Shown: positions 37,501 to 46,800 of the stretch, one piece after another
Layout of the letters: every line of letters starts with the position of its first letter
Position numbering within the stretch: the stretch's first letter is position 1
Assembly (NCBI GenBank): GCA_008711295.1
Contig: VUYV01000511.1
Location: 110,584-174,583, forward strand
Direction of reading: 5' to 3'
DNA from: Anarhynchus alexandrinus
Lineage: Eukaryota > Chordata > Aves > Charadriiformes > Charadriidae
DNA: 64,000 nt
Program-made: the position numbers and the translations under genes
The notes under the pieces: generated by a model
What the model was told of the DNA's origin: nothing
Seen by the model: the letters and a program-made list of their open reading frames with translations, nothing else
Database searches by the model: none

Positions 37501-40500
37501 AGTTTAAATATATGGAACATAATGCTTCATAAAAACCTGTTCCTGGAATATGTGTTTTGGCTGTGGTCTAGTATGCATAAAAATGGATACTGTAGAAAGT
37601 TGTTGTGGTTGGTTTTTTTTTTTAAATAAATCCTTTGGCAGCCTTGTTTTGGGTGTATTAAGAAGTACAATGTGTATCATGTATAGGTTTGTTCATATAT
37701 GCTGAAGCAGCTGGCTTTAGTTACCAAGCTAGTTTTGACTTCACCTTGAAGTGATGCTGATGTCATTCAAAAATATTTGAGTGTATCATGAAGTGGTGAA
37801 AACAGCTCTCCTCTGAGAAATTGGTTCTTAGGCATAAGTTACGTTTAACTTCAAGAATTAACAAGGGGATTCATTGTATCTGACTTCCTGTTTTCATTTC
37901 AAATTGTGAGGTAATTTTTCTTGAAAGTAGTGGCCATTTTGATTTGTGTAATTAACTGATGTGGAATATAACAAAAGCTCCAGGTTGACAGTGCAAATCC
38001 TCTTAAATATTTTTTTTTAATAGTAGATAACATATGTATGTATGTATGGAGGAACCATCTTTGATATTTGAGCAATGTATGAAGCGAGTTGTTTGTGTTG
38101 CTTTTTACTTATGAAATATTTCCTAGTATTTATTTGAAAAATACGACATTTAGAGGATTGGCAATATGATAATTCTGTAAAACGAAAGAAGGATTTAATG
38201 TTAACTATTTCACTTCATTTGCATTTAAAAATGTGCACAAGCTCTGACTTAACTTTCTGGAAATTGAAGGATTATAGAAAGATGGAAACATCCAAAGCAA
38301 TCAGTTAGAGACGGCACAAGGCAATACTCTGGAACTAACTTTCCTCCCTTCTACCCTCCCTATCCTGTTCTGATCGACAGTGTCGAGCACTTGCCAAAAG
38401 ACTGTCTCTAGCAGAGAAGTCCAAGGAATCGCTCACAGAAGAATTGAAACTAGCTAGTCAAAACATCAGCAGGTTACAGGCAAGTGAAATGTTGTATAAT
38501 GTAGTAGATGCATTTCGTAAGTGTGTGTAAGGGGGAGTTGGAGGAGAAAAATTATGACCATTGAGTATGGTCATGCCTTTACTAGTTATGTGATACAAAA
38601 ACTCTAATGGTATGTTGAGAAGAGGCTTAAATAATACACTTCAAATCCCAGGTATAAAGTTGAACATACTTTCAAGGAAAAGGTTATAGTAGCCAGGCTT
38701 GTGTGTTAGCACATTTATGTCAAGGCTTTTTATGAACTTTATTTACGTCAAAAGGTGTGGTTGTATGACTTCAGTGGCTTGTTTCCCTCTGCAAGGAGAG
38801 GATTACTTTGTGTACAGCCAGTACTTGCATCTGCTCCTCAGAGTTAGATGTGATATTGACAAGGCTGACTACATACCAGTCCATTTAACTTAGAAACAGG
38901 ACTAGGAAAATGATGAAAGTGCAGTTTCCTAGATGATACACTGCATTCTTAATCCTTTCTAGCACCTGGGACTGAAAGTCTTAGAAATGCCAGGGTGTTT
39001 TCTTGAGATGGATAGCTTAATAGTAAGCAAAAATAACTTTGGGATAATCTTTAAGAAGCTGTTGTTAAAAATAGATAATAAACTCTTATTCCAGACATCC
39101 TGTGAATGTCCTGTCCCTTTGTCCTTCCCCTCCACACAGTTCAGAAAGGAGCCAATAGTAAAATAAAGTGTATATAAATATTCAGTGCTTAAATGTCTTT
39201 GTGTTTTGTTCATATTTAGTTCATATCTTTATTGTTCACCTGTCTGAGATGGTGAGTACCTAAAATGCTCTATACAGACAGTGAATGATATACACTTAAA
39301 ATTATGAACACAAAGTGCTCTTTTGGTTTGTTCCCTTAACAAATTCCACAATCAATACCCAGCTCAACATTAGATGATCGTCTCCAATTACATATTAAAC
39401 TTCCTAAGAAAAGATAGCAGGCGCACCATTTCTATGTGTAGTAGGCTGCATAATATTGAATCGTAGAACTGTTTAGGTTGGAAGGGCCCTCTGAAGGTAA
39501 TCTTGTCCCCTCCTTTGGTCAGAGCGGAGAGAGTTCAGATCAAGCTGTTGAATCATGAGTTTCCTGTACAGCCTTGCTGGCCTTCTGCCACGGTTGCTCA
39601 ACTTCCTAAGGATTTGACTGTTCTTTGCTCTGTCCTTGATCATTCAGCTTTCCTGGGCCCCTTTAACTTCCAGGGCAGTTTTACCTGGGATCTTGCCAAG
39701 CATACCTTGAAAAAGCCAAAATCTACTCTTCTTAAATCTCAGGTTGCTGTAATTCTACTATTCATCTTGCTTGCTTCCCTCAGGATCTTAAATTCCACTA
39801 ACTCATGGTTGCTGCAGCCAAGGCTACCATTAGCTTTCACATCCCTGACCAGCTTTTCCTTATTTGTGAGTAACAGGTCCAGCAGAGAGCCTCTCTTAGG
39901 CCTATTGATCCCTAGTATCAAGAATTTCTTTACCACACTCAAAGGAACTCTCGAATTGCTTGCGCCCCACCTTGTTGCCCTTCCAGGAGATGTCAGGGTG
40001 GTTAAAACCCCTCACGAGGATCAGGGTCTGGAGTTGTGAGATCTCTATCTGCTTGTAGCAAATGCCCCCCATATCATCCTTGTTAGTCTCTTCTGATTCC
40101 TACCTGTGAGATCTTCATTGTCTTCAAACCACTCTTTCACGTAAAGCATGACTTCTCCCCTTCCTATCCTGTCCTTCCTAAAGTGTCTGTATCCCTTCAT
40201 TGCTGTGTTCTAGTCATGCACACTATCCCACCATGTCTGTCTAATGCCAGAGGGATCATAGCTCTGCAACTGCATGTGGATTGCTGATTCCTTCAGCTTT
40301 GTACGCCACCTCTGTTCATGTATAGGCTGTGCTCTAACCCTGTAAACTTTACTTGTTTCTTGGCTGGAAGCAGTGTTGGAAAACTTAGCTGTTAGTCTTT
40401 TATGTAAGCCATAAAAACCTGGGGGGGGGAATATAAAGGAAGCAGAGCAGAAGTAAGGGGAACAGACCATGCATGAGACTTCAGGTAAAAGAAAAACAGC

Positions 40501-42665
40501 TATTGAGTTTCTTGCAGCAAGTGATTTTTCCAGCGGTTTAGCTTAATTGCACACATTCAGCATCAACAGTATAGCTTGCTGAGTGGAGATAGAAGTTGGC
40601 TGCTTTGCCAGTTGTCAGTAATATTCAGCGAAGTCTTCTGGTTATTTTTTTTTTCCCCTTAGGATGAATTGATGACAACAAAGAGAAGTTATGAGGATCA
40701 GTTAAGTATGATGAGTGACCATCTCTGCAGTATGAATGAAACCTTAACTAAACAGAGGGAAGAAATTGATACGCTAAAGATGACCAGTAAGGTAAGTTGC
40801 CAGGTGTTGACATCAGGCACTGGCTGCAGTTTGGAGATCTGTGGGTTGCATTTGGCGTTCCTGAAGTATTACCCTTTCACAAACCAATTCACAAGCTATA
40901 GTTCTTATTCTTGGCCAGTTGGAAAGAAAACTCCAAACCTGGTCCTGCAAATTTTAGTGAAGAAAAAATTCTTGCAAAATGTATATGTGGGAAAGAAGAA
41001 ACACTTTATGTCACTGCTTCAAAGTAGGCTTTCAAAGTGTACGTTCTGGATGATTGGCACCTTTTTTTTGTTTATATCTGGTGAAAAGAGAACTACTTGC
41101 AAATCCATCTAGTGATACCGCGTGTTTGATTAGCTTACTGACAGGAGCTTACTTCCTGCACTCCTGTCTTGTTTGTGGCATACTCCATTCTTGGCAGCTA
41201 TTTTTTTTCTCTGTGTTATTTCCATATTCTAGCTTTTCTGTCTGATGTATGTAGGAATGAAGACTTTGCCACTTAAATTCTTCTGTGACCTTAAAATGCG
41301 CACTTAAATTTTTTTCCAAGCAAAGAATCTATCCATTTACAAGTTTACAAGAAACAAGTTTTTGACTTCTCTTAATGTTAATGATGAAAAATACAGAAGT
41401 CTGCTGTTTCAAGCAGTTAGTGCTAAAACCATGGTATATCTTACTCTGATGGTTCTAGGGAGAAACCGATCCTGTGAAGGCCTTTACCCTTCACTATTCT
41501 GGCTGTGAAAGTTAGCATTATTCTCCTTAATTGTGGAATGCACAGAAGCAGATTTCACTGAAGGGTTAAAAAAAAAAAAATCCATGTTTTGATTAAAGGT
41601 CCCATGACAGTGATTTTTTATTTTTTTTTTAATCTCTTCGACTTTTCCCCTCGTGTGTAGAACTGTTTCTCTTCAGATGTCTGAGTGTTTTCACTTGCCA
41701 TTGCAATCTTTAAAACTACTTTTTGGTGTATAAGCTCTTGGGTTTTTAGAGGGAAGCTCTTGGCTGAATACTGACAACAACACTTCATGTTTTTATAGAA
41801 TGTTTTCTGGAATTTTTCACTTGTCATACTTTTAAGACTTGAAGTGGTACTCTGTCTGTAAGGAGGTAGTTCAGAATCTCACAACAGTAGACATGGATTT
41901 TCAAATGCTACAAAACATAGCTAGCTATTCGGTTGAAATCAAAACAATGCAGTTAAAGCCATTATCATTTGGAGAGAGTTGTTGGTTAGATTAAAAACAA
42001 ATGTTATCTTAAGGAAATAGGAAGACAAGAAATTGCCAGCAAGTAACTCTTGCACAAAAGCTGATTTTAAGCTATGTTTGCATTGTGGAATTGTTGCAAG
42101 TCAAATGTGAGTTGGTTAGCTGTAGAATAAATTCTTTTCTAAACTAGGAATATTCTGTATAGACCACATTAAAGTTAAATTTGTTTTGGAACAAAATTAT
42201 AAGGTGGGGAATTGATTTTGATTTGAGGCAATTATTCTATAAGGTCTATATTTGAAATATGACTTCAGGGTGAATTATGATTTGACTTGCCTTCACTGCC
42301 CTTACAATATTAGTGGTGTTAATACAATTGAATGTCTTGGGACATAAACATCTTTTTTTTCCACGGGTTTCAATTGAGGTAAGGTGCTGTTGTGCTTACT
42401 TGAAATACTTGGTACTTTCCACTGTTGTGTCTGTAAAGATAGAGGGATTTTCAGAGCAAGCAGTTACAAGCTTCCATTATTAAAAGCCTACGAACTGTTT
42501 ATTTTTATTTTTTAGATATATTTTTCTTTGTTTGCTGTAGACATAAATTATCAGACATCGGGTTTTTTATGTTGTCTGTATAGATTATTTTTTTTTAATC
42601 TGAACTCTGTTCTGTTCACTTGTTTCTTGTTGCAGGGAAATTCTAAAAAGAACAAAAATCGATAG
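10519..42665 (+). CDS. PPP1R21: PPP1R21, whole coding span in 22 exons (protein phosphatase 1 regulatory subunit 21)
   Basis: The exons listed below join in frame into 2340 nt, that is 779 residues plus TAG; human PPP1R21 is 780 residues. The order is: N-terminal KLRAQ-domain coiled coil (the KLRAQ string itself is residues 20-24), further heptad-rich coiled coil to about 225, a central helical region (about 250-535), a second coiled coil (about 566-620), a low-complexity linker, and the C-terminal TTKRSYEDQ domain (string at 732-740) ending in a Lys/Asn-rich tail. The family member acts on early endosomes as a subunit of the FERRY complex with TBCK, CRYZL1, GATD1 and C12orf4, binding Rab5 and mRNA; loss of it in humans causes a neurodevelopmental disorder. 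KSVHF (687-691) fits a PP1-docking RVxF motif. No frameshift or premature stop is seen. The start is chosen by homology and the GGAGATGG context. Confidence 0.97.
10579..13573 (+). other. PPP1R21: PPP1R21 intron 1
   Basis: About 3.0 kb. The first ~250 bases remain GC-rich as the tail of the CpG island. The rest shows no recognisable element. Confidence 0.85.
13574..13642 (+). CDS. PPP1R21: PPP1R21 exon 2 (residues 21-43)
   Basis: 69 nt between a pyrimidine-rich acceptor ending cag and the donor gtaatc. Encodes LRAQNQVLKKGVVDEQANSA and on to SLK, part of the KLRAQ domain and practically identical to the mammalian protein. Phase 0 at both ends. Confidence 0.96.
14072..14218 (+). CDS. PPP1R21: PPP1R21 exon 3 (residues 44-92)
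   Basis: 147 nt, phase 0 at both ends. Heptad-patterned, Gln/Leu/Lys-rich coiled coil from EQVKMKDQSLRKLQQ to SEARGKKNK. The donor is gtgtgt. It contains the strongly conserved run TFRNQQLAKRVELLQDELAL of the KLRAQ domain. Confidence 0.97.
16344..16445 (+). CDS. PPP1R21: PPP1R21 exon 4 (residues 93-126)
   Basis: 102 nt. The acceptor is the aaaag at 16339-16343, chosen because it gives K-STESSSQLSQEQ at the right length against human. Ends ENERLHIL with donor gtgagt; the last residue is Leu where human has Gln. Continues the N-terminal coiled coil. Confidence 0.94.
17160..17324 (+). CDS. PPP1R21: PPP1R21 exon 5 (residues 127-181)
   Basis: 165 nt after the acceptor cttcttttag. Encodes FFEADEQHKRLEAELRTKLE to KLQNDKAKLE, coiled coil. 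Donor gtaagg. The following intron is only 99 nt long and stop-free in this frame. Confidence 0.96.
17325..17423 (+). other. PPP1R21: 99-nt intron 5 of PPP1R21, open in frame
   Basis: Bounded by gtaagg and cataaag. It is 33 codons long and has no stop in the frame of exon 5, so an unspliced RNA would still encode the full protein with a 33-residue, Ser/Cys/hydrophobic-rich insertion. The inserted stretch does not look like the surrounding coiled coil, which supports removal as the normal state. Confidence 0.75.
17424..17482 (+). CDS. PPP1R21: PPP1R21 exon 6 (residues 182-201, last codon split)
   Basis: 59 nt. The acceptor cataaag is a weak one. Encodes IKSQTLEREAKDCRLRTEE; TG of the next Cys codon is completed in exon 7. 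Donor gtaagt. The first residue is Ile where human has Val. Confidence 0.93.
19878..19972 (+). CDS. PPP1R21: PPP1R21 exon 7 (residues 201-232)
   Basis: 95 nt after the acceptor ttgttatttag. Encodes (C)QQQLKNLQAALGSRLEESL and on to INEKVPFNDT, then A of the next codon. Donor gtacgt, placed so that the length to exon 8 equals human. The QQQLKNLQAALGS part is more diverged from mammals than its flanks. Confidence 0.9.
20933..21010 (+). repeat. Dispersed direct repeat, copy A (intron 7)
   Basis: Begins GGCATGCTTTTTTAG and contains the 18-base core AATGGCAAAAAGGTTTAA. It aligns over about 78 bases, with roughly a fifth of positions changed, to 22769-22846 in the next intron. Family not recognised. 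Confidence 0.7.
22444..22496 (+). CDS. PPP1R21: PPP1R21 exon 8 (residues 233-250)
   Basis: 53 nt encoding RSNRYNALNVPLHNRRYQ, with the first codon split from exon 7. Acceptor tcctgtag, donor gtaagt. Skipping it would shift the frame. The first four residues differ from human (KYSQ). Confidence 0.92.
22769..22846 (+). repeat. Dispersed direct repeat, copy B (intron 8)
   Basis: Begins GGCATGCCTTTTTG and shares the core AATGGCAAAAAGGTTTAA and GAAATATTCTT with copy A. Same orientation, about 1.8 kb away, so the pair flanks exon 8. Confidence 0.7.
24360..24509 (+). CDS. PPP1R21: PPP1R21 exon 9 (residues 251-300)
   Basis: 150 nt, phase 0. Encodes LKLRDLAGQALAFVQELVTA to DTISPLNQK, the start of the central helical region. 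Acceptor tctttacag, donor gtaaag. Highly conserved with mammals. Confidence 0.96.
24693..24793 (+). repeat. Minisatellite, 35-bp unit, about 2.9 copies (intron 9)
   Basis: Unit begins CTCTTCCCCTATGCCTCTGC and ends in AATATG. Copies lie at 24693-24727, 24728-24762 and 24763-24793 with practically no differences, which points to a recent expansion that may vary between individuals. Confidence 0.9.
27643..27744 (+). CDS. PPP1R21: PPP1R21 exon 10 (residues 301-334)
   Basis: 102 nt, phase 0. Encodes FSQYLHENASYVRPLEEGML to ITEDTVTVL, identical to mammals as far as I recall. Acceptor gtactcag, donor gtaaga. Followed by an intron of only 75 nt. Confidence 0.97.
27745..27819 (+). other. PPP1R21: 75-nt intron 10 of PPP1R21
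   Basis: Bounded by gtaaga and tccttctag. It is among the shortest usable vertebrate introns. Retention keeps the frame up to the last intron codon, where the acceptor TAG itself is an in-frame stop, giving a protein truncated after about residue 358. Confidence 0.85.
27820..27908 (+). CDS. PPP1R21: PPP1R21 exon 11 (residues 335-363 plus two bases)
   Basis: 89 nt. Encodes ETAVKLKAFSEHLASYLCFL to RKILPYQLK, then AG of a Ser codon finished in exon 12. Acceptor tccttctag, donor gtactt. Confidence 0.95.
28750..28886 (+). CDS. PPP1R21: PPP1R21 exon 12 (residues 364-409 plus one base)
   Basis: 137 nt. Encodes (S)LEEECESSLCTAALRARNM to EKLHTYVSLLALP. Acceptor attcctag, donor gtaagt. Helical region of the central part of the protein. 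Confidence 0.95.
28957..29032. repeat. A-rich simple repeat (intron 12)
   Basis: About 75 bases of A runs broken by single C or CC (AAAAACC, AACAAAC types). The complementary strand is T-rich. No LINE or retrocopy is recognisable upstream. Confidence 0.8.
29911..30003 (+). CDS. PPP1R21: PPP1R21 exon 13 (residues 410-440 plus one base)
   Basis: 93 nt. Encodes (S)TKPEGLLRTNYNFVFTNIA to HGFHDVLK. Acceptor tacctttag, donor gtgaga. NFVFTNIATS differs from the human segment SSVLTNVGAA, so this is one of the less conserved exons. Confidence 0.94.
30924..31015 (-). mobile_element. CR1 LINE 3'-end fragment (intron 13)
   Basis: Reading the + strand, GTAGAATG, GGGTTGGAAGGGACCTTAAA, GATCATCTAGTTCCAACCCC and a following GGGACATCTTCCACTAGA are the standard reverse complement of a CR1 3' end. 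Only about 90 bases remain, severely 5'-truncated as usual. The element lies antisense to PPP1R21. Confidence 0.85.
31952..32079 (+). CDS. PPP1R21: PPP1R21 exon 14 (residues 441-483)
   Basis: 128 nt, completing an Asp codon and ending in phase 0. Encodes (D)ISKHYSQKATLEQDVPTAT to ALTNGVGK. Acceptor tttttctag, donor gtaatg. Confidence 0.96.
32453..32605 (+). CDS. PPP1R21: PPP1R21 exon 15 (residues 484-534)
   Basis: 153 nt, phase 0. Encodes IASFFSNNLDHFTTSLSYGP to AYMKSLKK. Acceptor tttgtctag. The donor gtttgt is weak, so read-through or alternative donor use is possible here. Confidence 0.95.
33366..33458 (+). CDS. PPP1R21: PPP1R21 exon 16 (residues 535-565)
   Basis: 93 nt, phase 0. Encodes PCAASVPYEEALANRRVLLS to REGLAQQ. 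Acceptor cttctgtag, donor gtattc. Confidence 0.95.
34296..34529 (+). CDS. PPP1R21: PPP1R21 exon 17 (residues 566-643)
   Basis: 234 nt, the longest coding exon. Coiled coil VQQSLEKIAKLEQEKEHWML to EKENQKLKN, then a poorly conserved polar linker that ends REPVTSTSL. The acceptor tcctgaag is weak and stands after a short pyrimidine run. Donor gtaagt. The linker differs strongly from the mammalian one, as expected for a disordered stretch. Confidence 0.94.
36009..36044 (+). CDS. PPP1R21: PPP1R21 exon 18, 36-nt microexon (residues 644-655)
   Basis: 36 nt between the acceptor cttgttctag and the donor gtaatc. Encodes IGMLTITTDNEK, corresponding to human IGTLTRTSDSE. It is a multiple of three with phase 0 at both ends, so it can be included or skipped without a frame change. 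Confidence 0.85.
37156..37215 (+). repeat. Short tandem duplication (intron 18)
   Basis: GTAGAGAGTCTCGGGAG occurs twice, joined by TTTTGGGTAGA, in a purine-rich stretch 90-150 bases upstream of exon 19. Confidence 0.7.
37306..37422 (+). CDS. PPP1R21: PPP1R21 exon 19 (residues 656-694)
   Basis: 117 nt, phase 0. Encodes APDVESREDLIKNHYMARIA to SKSVHFHAE, the start of the conserved C-terminal part. It includes KSVHF, a match to the extended RVxF motif for PP1 docking. Acceptor ttgccag, donor gtgagc. Confidence 0.96.
38381..38479 (+). CDS. PPP1R21: PPP1R21 exon 20 (residues 695-727), followed by a GC donor
   Basis: 99 nt, phase 0. Encodes CRALAKRLSLAEKSKESLTE to NISRLQ. Acceptor gatcgacag. The donor reads CAG|gcaagt, a GC-AG intron with an otherwise perfect consensus. 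No GT donor nearby gives the conserved join RLQ-DEL. Confidence 0.95.
38480..40662 (+). other. PPP1R21: PPP1R21 intron 20, GC-AG type
   Basis: Starts gcaagt and ends ccccttag. It hosts the degenerate CR1 copy at 39458-40330. The conserved flanking residues RLQ and DEL fix both borders. Confidence 0.92.
39458..40330 (-). mobile_element. Degenerate CR1 LINE: endonuclease region fused to the 3' end (intron 20)
   Basis: On the minus strand, broken frames give pieces of the CR1 ORF2 endonuclease: SYDPSGIRQTWWDSVHD (about 40210-40280), FNHPDISWKGNK (about 39970-40010) and SLLDLLLTNKEKL plus SLGCSNHELVEFKILR (39739-39942). Downstream on the same strand, at 39458-39520, is a CR1 3'-terminal sequence. 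The reverse transcriptase that should lie between them is missing, so the copy is internally deleted or two copies are nested. Several stops and frame changes make it inactive. It is antisense to PPP1R21. Confidence 0.85.
40663..40791 (+). CDS. PPP1R21: PPP1R21 exon 21 (residues 728-770), TTKRSYEDQ domain
   Basis: 129 nt, phase 0. Encodes DELMTTKRSYEDQLSMMSDH to DTLKMTSK, the signature of the C-terminal domain that gives the family its Pfam name. Acceptor ccccttag, donor gtaagt. Confidence 0.97.
42636..42665 (+). CDS. PPP1R21: PPP1R21 exon 22 (residues 771-779 and stop)
   Basis: Encodes GNSKKNKNR and TAG (42663-42665) after the acceptor cttgttgcag. The basic tail matches human GNSKKNKSR. Confidence 0.95.
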   Translation, partial: GNSKKNKNR

Positions 42666-43366
42666 CTTGCAGCTCATCAACTGTGTTCGGAAGCTGCTGC
42701 TGCACAGGATGCAGTTAGTGAACCTTCACTGTCCAATTCTTCCTTGTTACAGGAAGCAGAGGTGGTATTGGGTCTAGTAAAAACTGATTTGGTGCTGTAA
42801 ATGGCTTTAAAATATTTAGAACTTGTGACAGATAGAACTTAATGTTGGCTCTAAACCAGGAAATACACACTGTGGATAATTTATATAGTAATTACCTTCA
42901 GTTTTTACTGTGCACTTTTTAAAACTAGGTTTTAATTTCATGTAATAACTCCAGATTTTGTATATTTTCAAATATGATTATGCATTAACAAATTTGGGTC
43001 AGTGCAGTAGTTGTCTATTTTTGAGTTATATGTTAAATTGTCAACATGTGTACATTCCTTGACTTGTTAATAACAGTTTAAAAATTAATTTTGAGTCTCT
43101 TTTGGCCATGCAAGATGTGCAGTTACTGTGAGTGTCTTATTCCTGTTCTCAGCCCTTTTGAATTAATTGGAATTGTAGCTTTAAATGATTTCTATAAATT
43201 CACACGAGTAAATGGGATCACTTTTATTTGAAACTGCAATAGTGGAAACTTTTGCTGCTTGTATTTGGCACTTTGGATTTTGAAGTAAAGAGCACAAATA
43301 GCTGAATTGGGATACTTCTATGAAATTGCTTTAAGCCCTTATGTTGGCATTTGGTTTACACATACA

Positions 43367-43374
43367 TGTATATA
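43367..43374 (+). promoter_or_regulatory. Pumilio-type element in the 3' UTR
   Basis: TGTATATA fits the PUM recognition element TGTANATA. An eight-base match in AT-rich sequence can arise by chance. Confidence 0.3.
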
Positions 43375-43843
43375 TTGGTTGAAATAGCTGTTTAAAGCTA
43401 GAGGAAATTGTGATTGTAATTTGCCCCAAAAGAGTAAAGCAATATATGTGTGTAGAATAGATCAGCTTACTGTGCTCTCTTACAGTAAAGAATATCAAAT
43501 ACATAGAAGATTTAAACACTGAATTTGCAAAAAGTCTTCATGGAATTAAGTCCTGATGGATTCAGTGGGGGGATGCACGTGGCTTTTCCTGTGTTTTGGG
43601 AAGTTTATGAACTTTAGGACTCTTCTAAGATTTCTTTTTTTAAGTGAAGTCTAATACCATGAGAGTTCACAGCATTGGGTTTTTTGTGTTTTTTTTTTTT
43701 CTTTCATTTTTTTTAATCAAATGCTGTGCTGCTCCACACTTTACACTGATCTTCTGTTCCATAATTTGCATTATGGCACTTACTGGAGTAAACCCTTATG
43801 AGACAAATAACGGCTGTGTTGATATGTATTATTAGTATGTAAT

Positions 43844-43849
43844 AATAAA
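43844..43849 (+). terminator. PPP1R21: Poly(A) signal AATAAA
   Basis: Canonical hexamer about 1.18 kb after the PPP1R21 stop, with G/T-rich sequence downstream. This is the best candidate for the main cleavage site. Confidence 0.65.
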
Positions 43850-43879
43850 ATCAACTACACAAAACCAGCTTGACTTTTT

Positions 43880-46800
43880 TCTTGATTCTGGTTATACCCA
43901 GGTTGCACAATGTGGTATTGTGGTGAGATGTTAACAGCTATTCCTGGTGAGGTGAGCTTAAGGAATTAAGCCGGTCTAGTTACTCTTAGGAGTGCTTCTC
44001 TCTGCTTGAGCCAGACTGTTCCTGTACCTAATGTGTGCAAAGTGCACCGAGTTGGTGTTAGCATTTCTCACCTTCTTGTCTGCTGAAAGCAACCAAGCAG
44101 TGTATCTGTATTGATCGCAGCTGTGGAACTGTTCTGATACAGTTTTTCCTTTTAAAGGCAAAATGGATGTGGACATGAAACTGGAAAGGAGATGGGGAGA
44201 GCCTGCACGGTTTCTTACTAGCATCATGTTGAGTTAAAAACTACATGGTGGTGCTAATAAGGGTTGGGAAGTGTTTACTTTCTCTCTATTTTATTGAAGC
44301 AGATACAGCTTCAACTGTTTCAATTAGGGTTGGAAGCTAATTGCTTTCTTCCAGTTCTTTTGAAGCTGCCTTTTCTGAGGACTTTCATCTTGCATGAAGG
44401 CACTAATTTATCTTATTTTAATTCTCTGGATCAAATTGAACTTCTTACTGATGCTACTTCTCATAGGTGGCTGCATTCAGAGAAAGGTTTTGCTTATGCC
44501 ATTTTTGGAAGGACTAAGTAAAAATATGCTTTGAAGATTGAGCATTTAAAAATGTGCATAAAAAAGTTAAATGTATCTGTTACCTCAAACAGTTTTTACA
44601 ACAGAGTATACACCCAACATCGAAACTGGAGTTGATATAGAATGTATAGGCACTTAGGTACAATTCCAATGTATGTTAGTTTATCAGCATTTTTCCTTGC
44701 AGTATCTGTTTGGAAATGTATTTCGGTGTCCCTCTCACCAATCAGCAGTAAATATGCTCAGGAAGAGACAATTTTGATCACTGAAGCTGCCTTCAGTTTT
44801 TCAAGGAAATGTTTTCAAGTAAGTTCCAGACAATCATAAACTATCAATACACAAAAATAGAATCGTGGGGGGGAAAAAAAAATTGAAATGGTATTTTGGA
44901 TACTGTTGTAGCAGTGCTGTGAAGGGGCATAGTATATTACATTTAACTTGGTGGCACTAGAAAACGGAACAAGTGGAAAGGCCTAACTAGCTTGTGCTTA
45001 TCTGCTAACCAGGTGGTTCTGAATCAGTTTCTGAATGTCTCAAACTATCTTAGATATCTCAGTTGTTACTGAATAATGCTATGCTATTAAAAAGCTGAAA
45101 GTTGGCTTCAACATTGCAGTGAAGAATTCATCTTTGAGACAAAGTCTTCCTGAAGTATGAATTTGAACTAATTTGTCTATATGAAATGGTCTGTGCAGAT
45201 TATTATGGATTGCACAAAATTTGGGCAAGGAAATTGTACTAATACTGGAATTAATGTTCAAAAATTTACAGTGTGAATACTCGACTTCCTAGTTGATTAA
45301 TCAGGAAACTAATGACAAACTGTTGTAAATTAGGAAAACCTTTATAAAATCAGGGTTAAAGAAAAATCCTAATGCTATTTTTTTTAATTTTAGATGGACA
45401 GTTCATTGTAACCCAAGTTTCTAAAGCATTTTTAGAGTGCTTAATTCATGTCTCTATAATGCTGGGCACCTTATGAATAATCTCTCATACTCATGAATAA
45501 GTGACCAATTCAGATAACAGAACTGTTTCCCATGAATGGTTTTAATAACTGGATCTTCAAAAATTCTTTCTGAACTTTGGTTTTAACCTATACTAACACT
45601 TTCAGATTTCAAAATGTTTAGCTATCCTAGATTTCTGAAAATACATCCCCAGTAACTACTCTGTGTGTTCAGAATAAATGCTTGCTGTAACTGAGAATGA
45701 ATTTAACTTCAAGATTGCCCTCTTAAAAACTGCTTCGTGAGTTTTGAAAGTACCCAAGAAGCACCAAATACACTGGCTATTTTAAAAGGCCTTAAGCTCT
45801 TATAGGTCAGAGGCTTCCCTGCCTGAAAGATTAACTTCTAAAACAGGATTCTTAGGTTGGCATCGTCATAAGCTGTGCAAAGGTGTTATCTCATTTAAAT
45901 AACGACGTGATTATTTTAAACTGTTACATACACAACTATACATCTGTGATTTAAATACTGATCATCTTAAGTGTTGATTTAAAAATGGTGGTGTTCGCAA
46001 TGTCTTTTGCTAAGTCCTTCAGATCAAGTCTTAACCAGCTCAACATTTCAATGATAGTGGTGCCAGGATCTTCACGCTAGATGTGATCTAGTAGCGCTCC
46101 AAGCAGCACCAGTATCAAGACTGGAACACTTTGCTTTCCCATCGTTGTTGAAATCCATATGCTATTCATGCACAGGATATTTTCCCTTTTTACCAAGCCA
46201 GCTTCACTTCTAATTTGTACTTGTAATCCTATTGCTCTTTCTACTCTACCTTCCCTCACTGACAGATGAGTTGAATTTTTGGTGGGGAAAGGTCTTTGGC
46301 CCAGTATGTTTCCTTGATGCTGACTTTGGGCACAGCTGGGGCCCATCGCTGTTCGACAGTGCTCACTGCAACTCCAAAGGACAGATTTGCTCAGACATTG
46401 GAGGCATCAGTTGCAAACAGGAAAGGAAATAAGCTTTTTATCCACATATCACCTATTACGAGACTAGAGAAGTTATTTACTGGCTTGCTTGAGCAATGTG
46501 AATGCTGCTTTTTTTATATATAAATCCAACAATATATTAAAGTTTGGAGAACCATCTGGCCCTGTAAACTGGGCAAACCTGTTGTTCTTTAATACAGTAT
46601 GTATGTAAGGTAATTTGAGAGCACTATCTTAGCAACAGCAGGGTCATAATAAAAATAAAGCTTAGCGCAGTAAAAAAACTGTAATTGCTACCAGAGGTCT
46701 GATTACTTCCTCCCACAAAGTCTAGCTGCAACTCTATTAAGAATGCTTGTTCTGTCTTATTTTGCATTTTCTGCTTCTGTTACTACTTGCAGTATTACTC

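Larger units (their letters stand above)
42666..43870 (+). other. PPP1R21: PPP1R21 3' UTR
   Basis: AT-rich sequence after the stop codon. AATAAA at 43844-43849 is followed by T-rich and then G/T-rich sequence (about 43870-43930), a standard cleavage arrangement, giving a 3' UTR of about 1.2 kb. A TGTATATA Pumilio-type element is at 43367-43374. Earlier or later poly(A) sites cannot be excluded. Confidence 0.7.

Noticed and set aside
39503..40039. 178-codon + strand ORF, the longest gap-free ORF in the window
   Set aside because: It is the antisense shadow of the CR1 endonuclease region on the minus strand.
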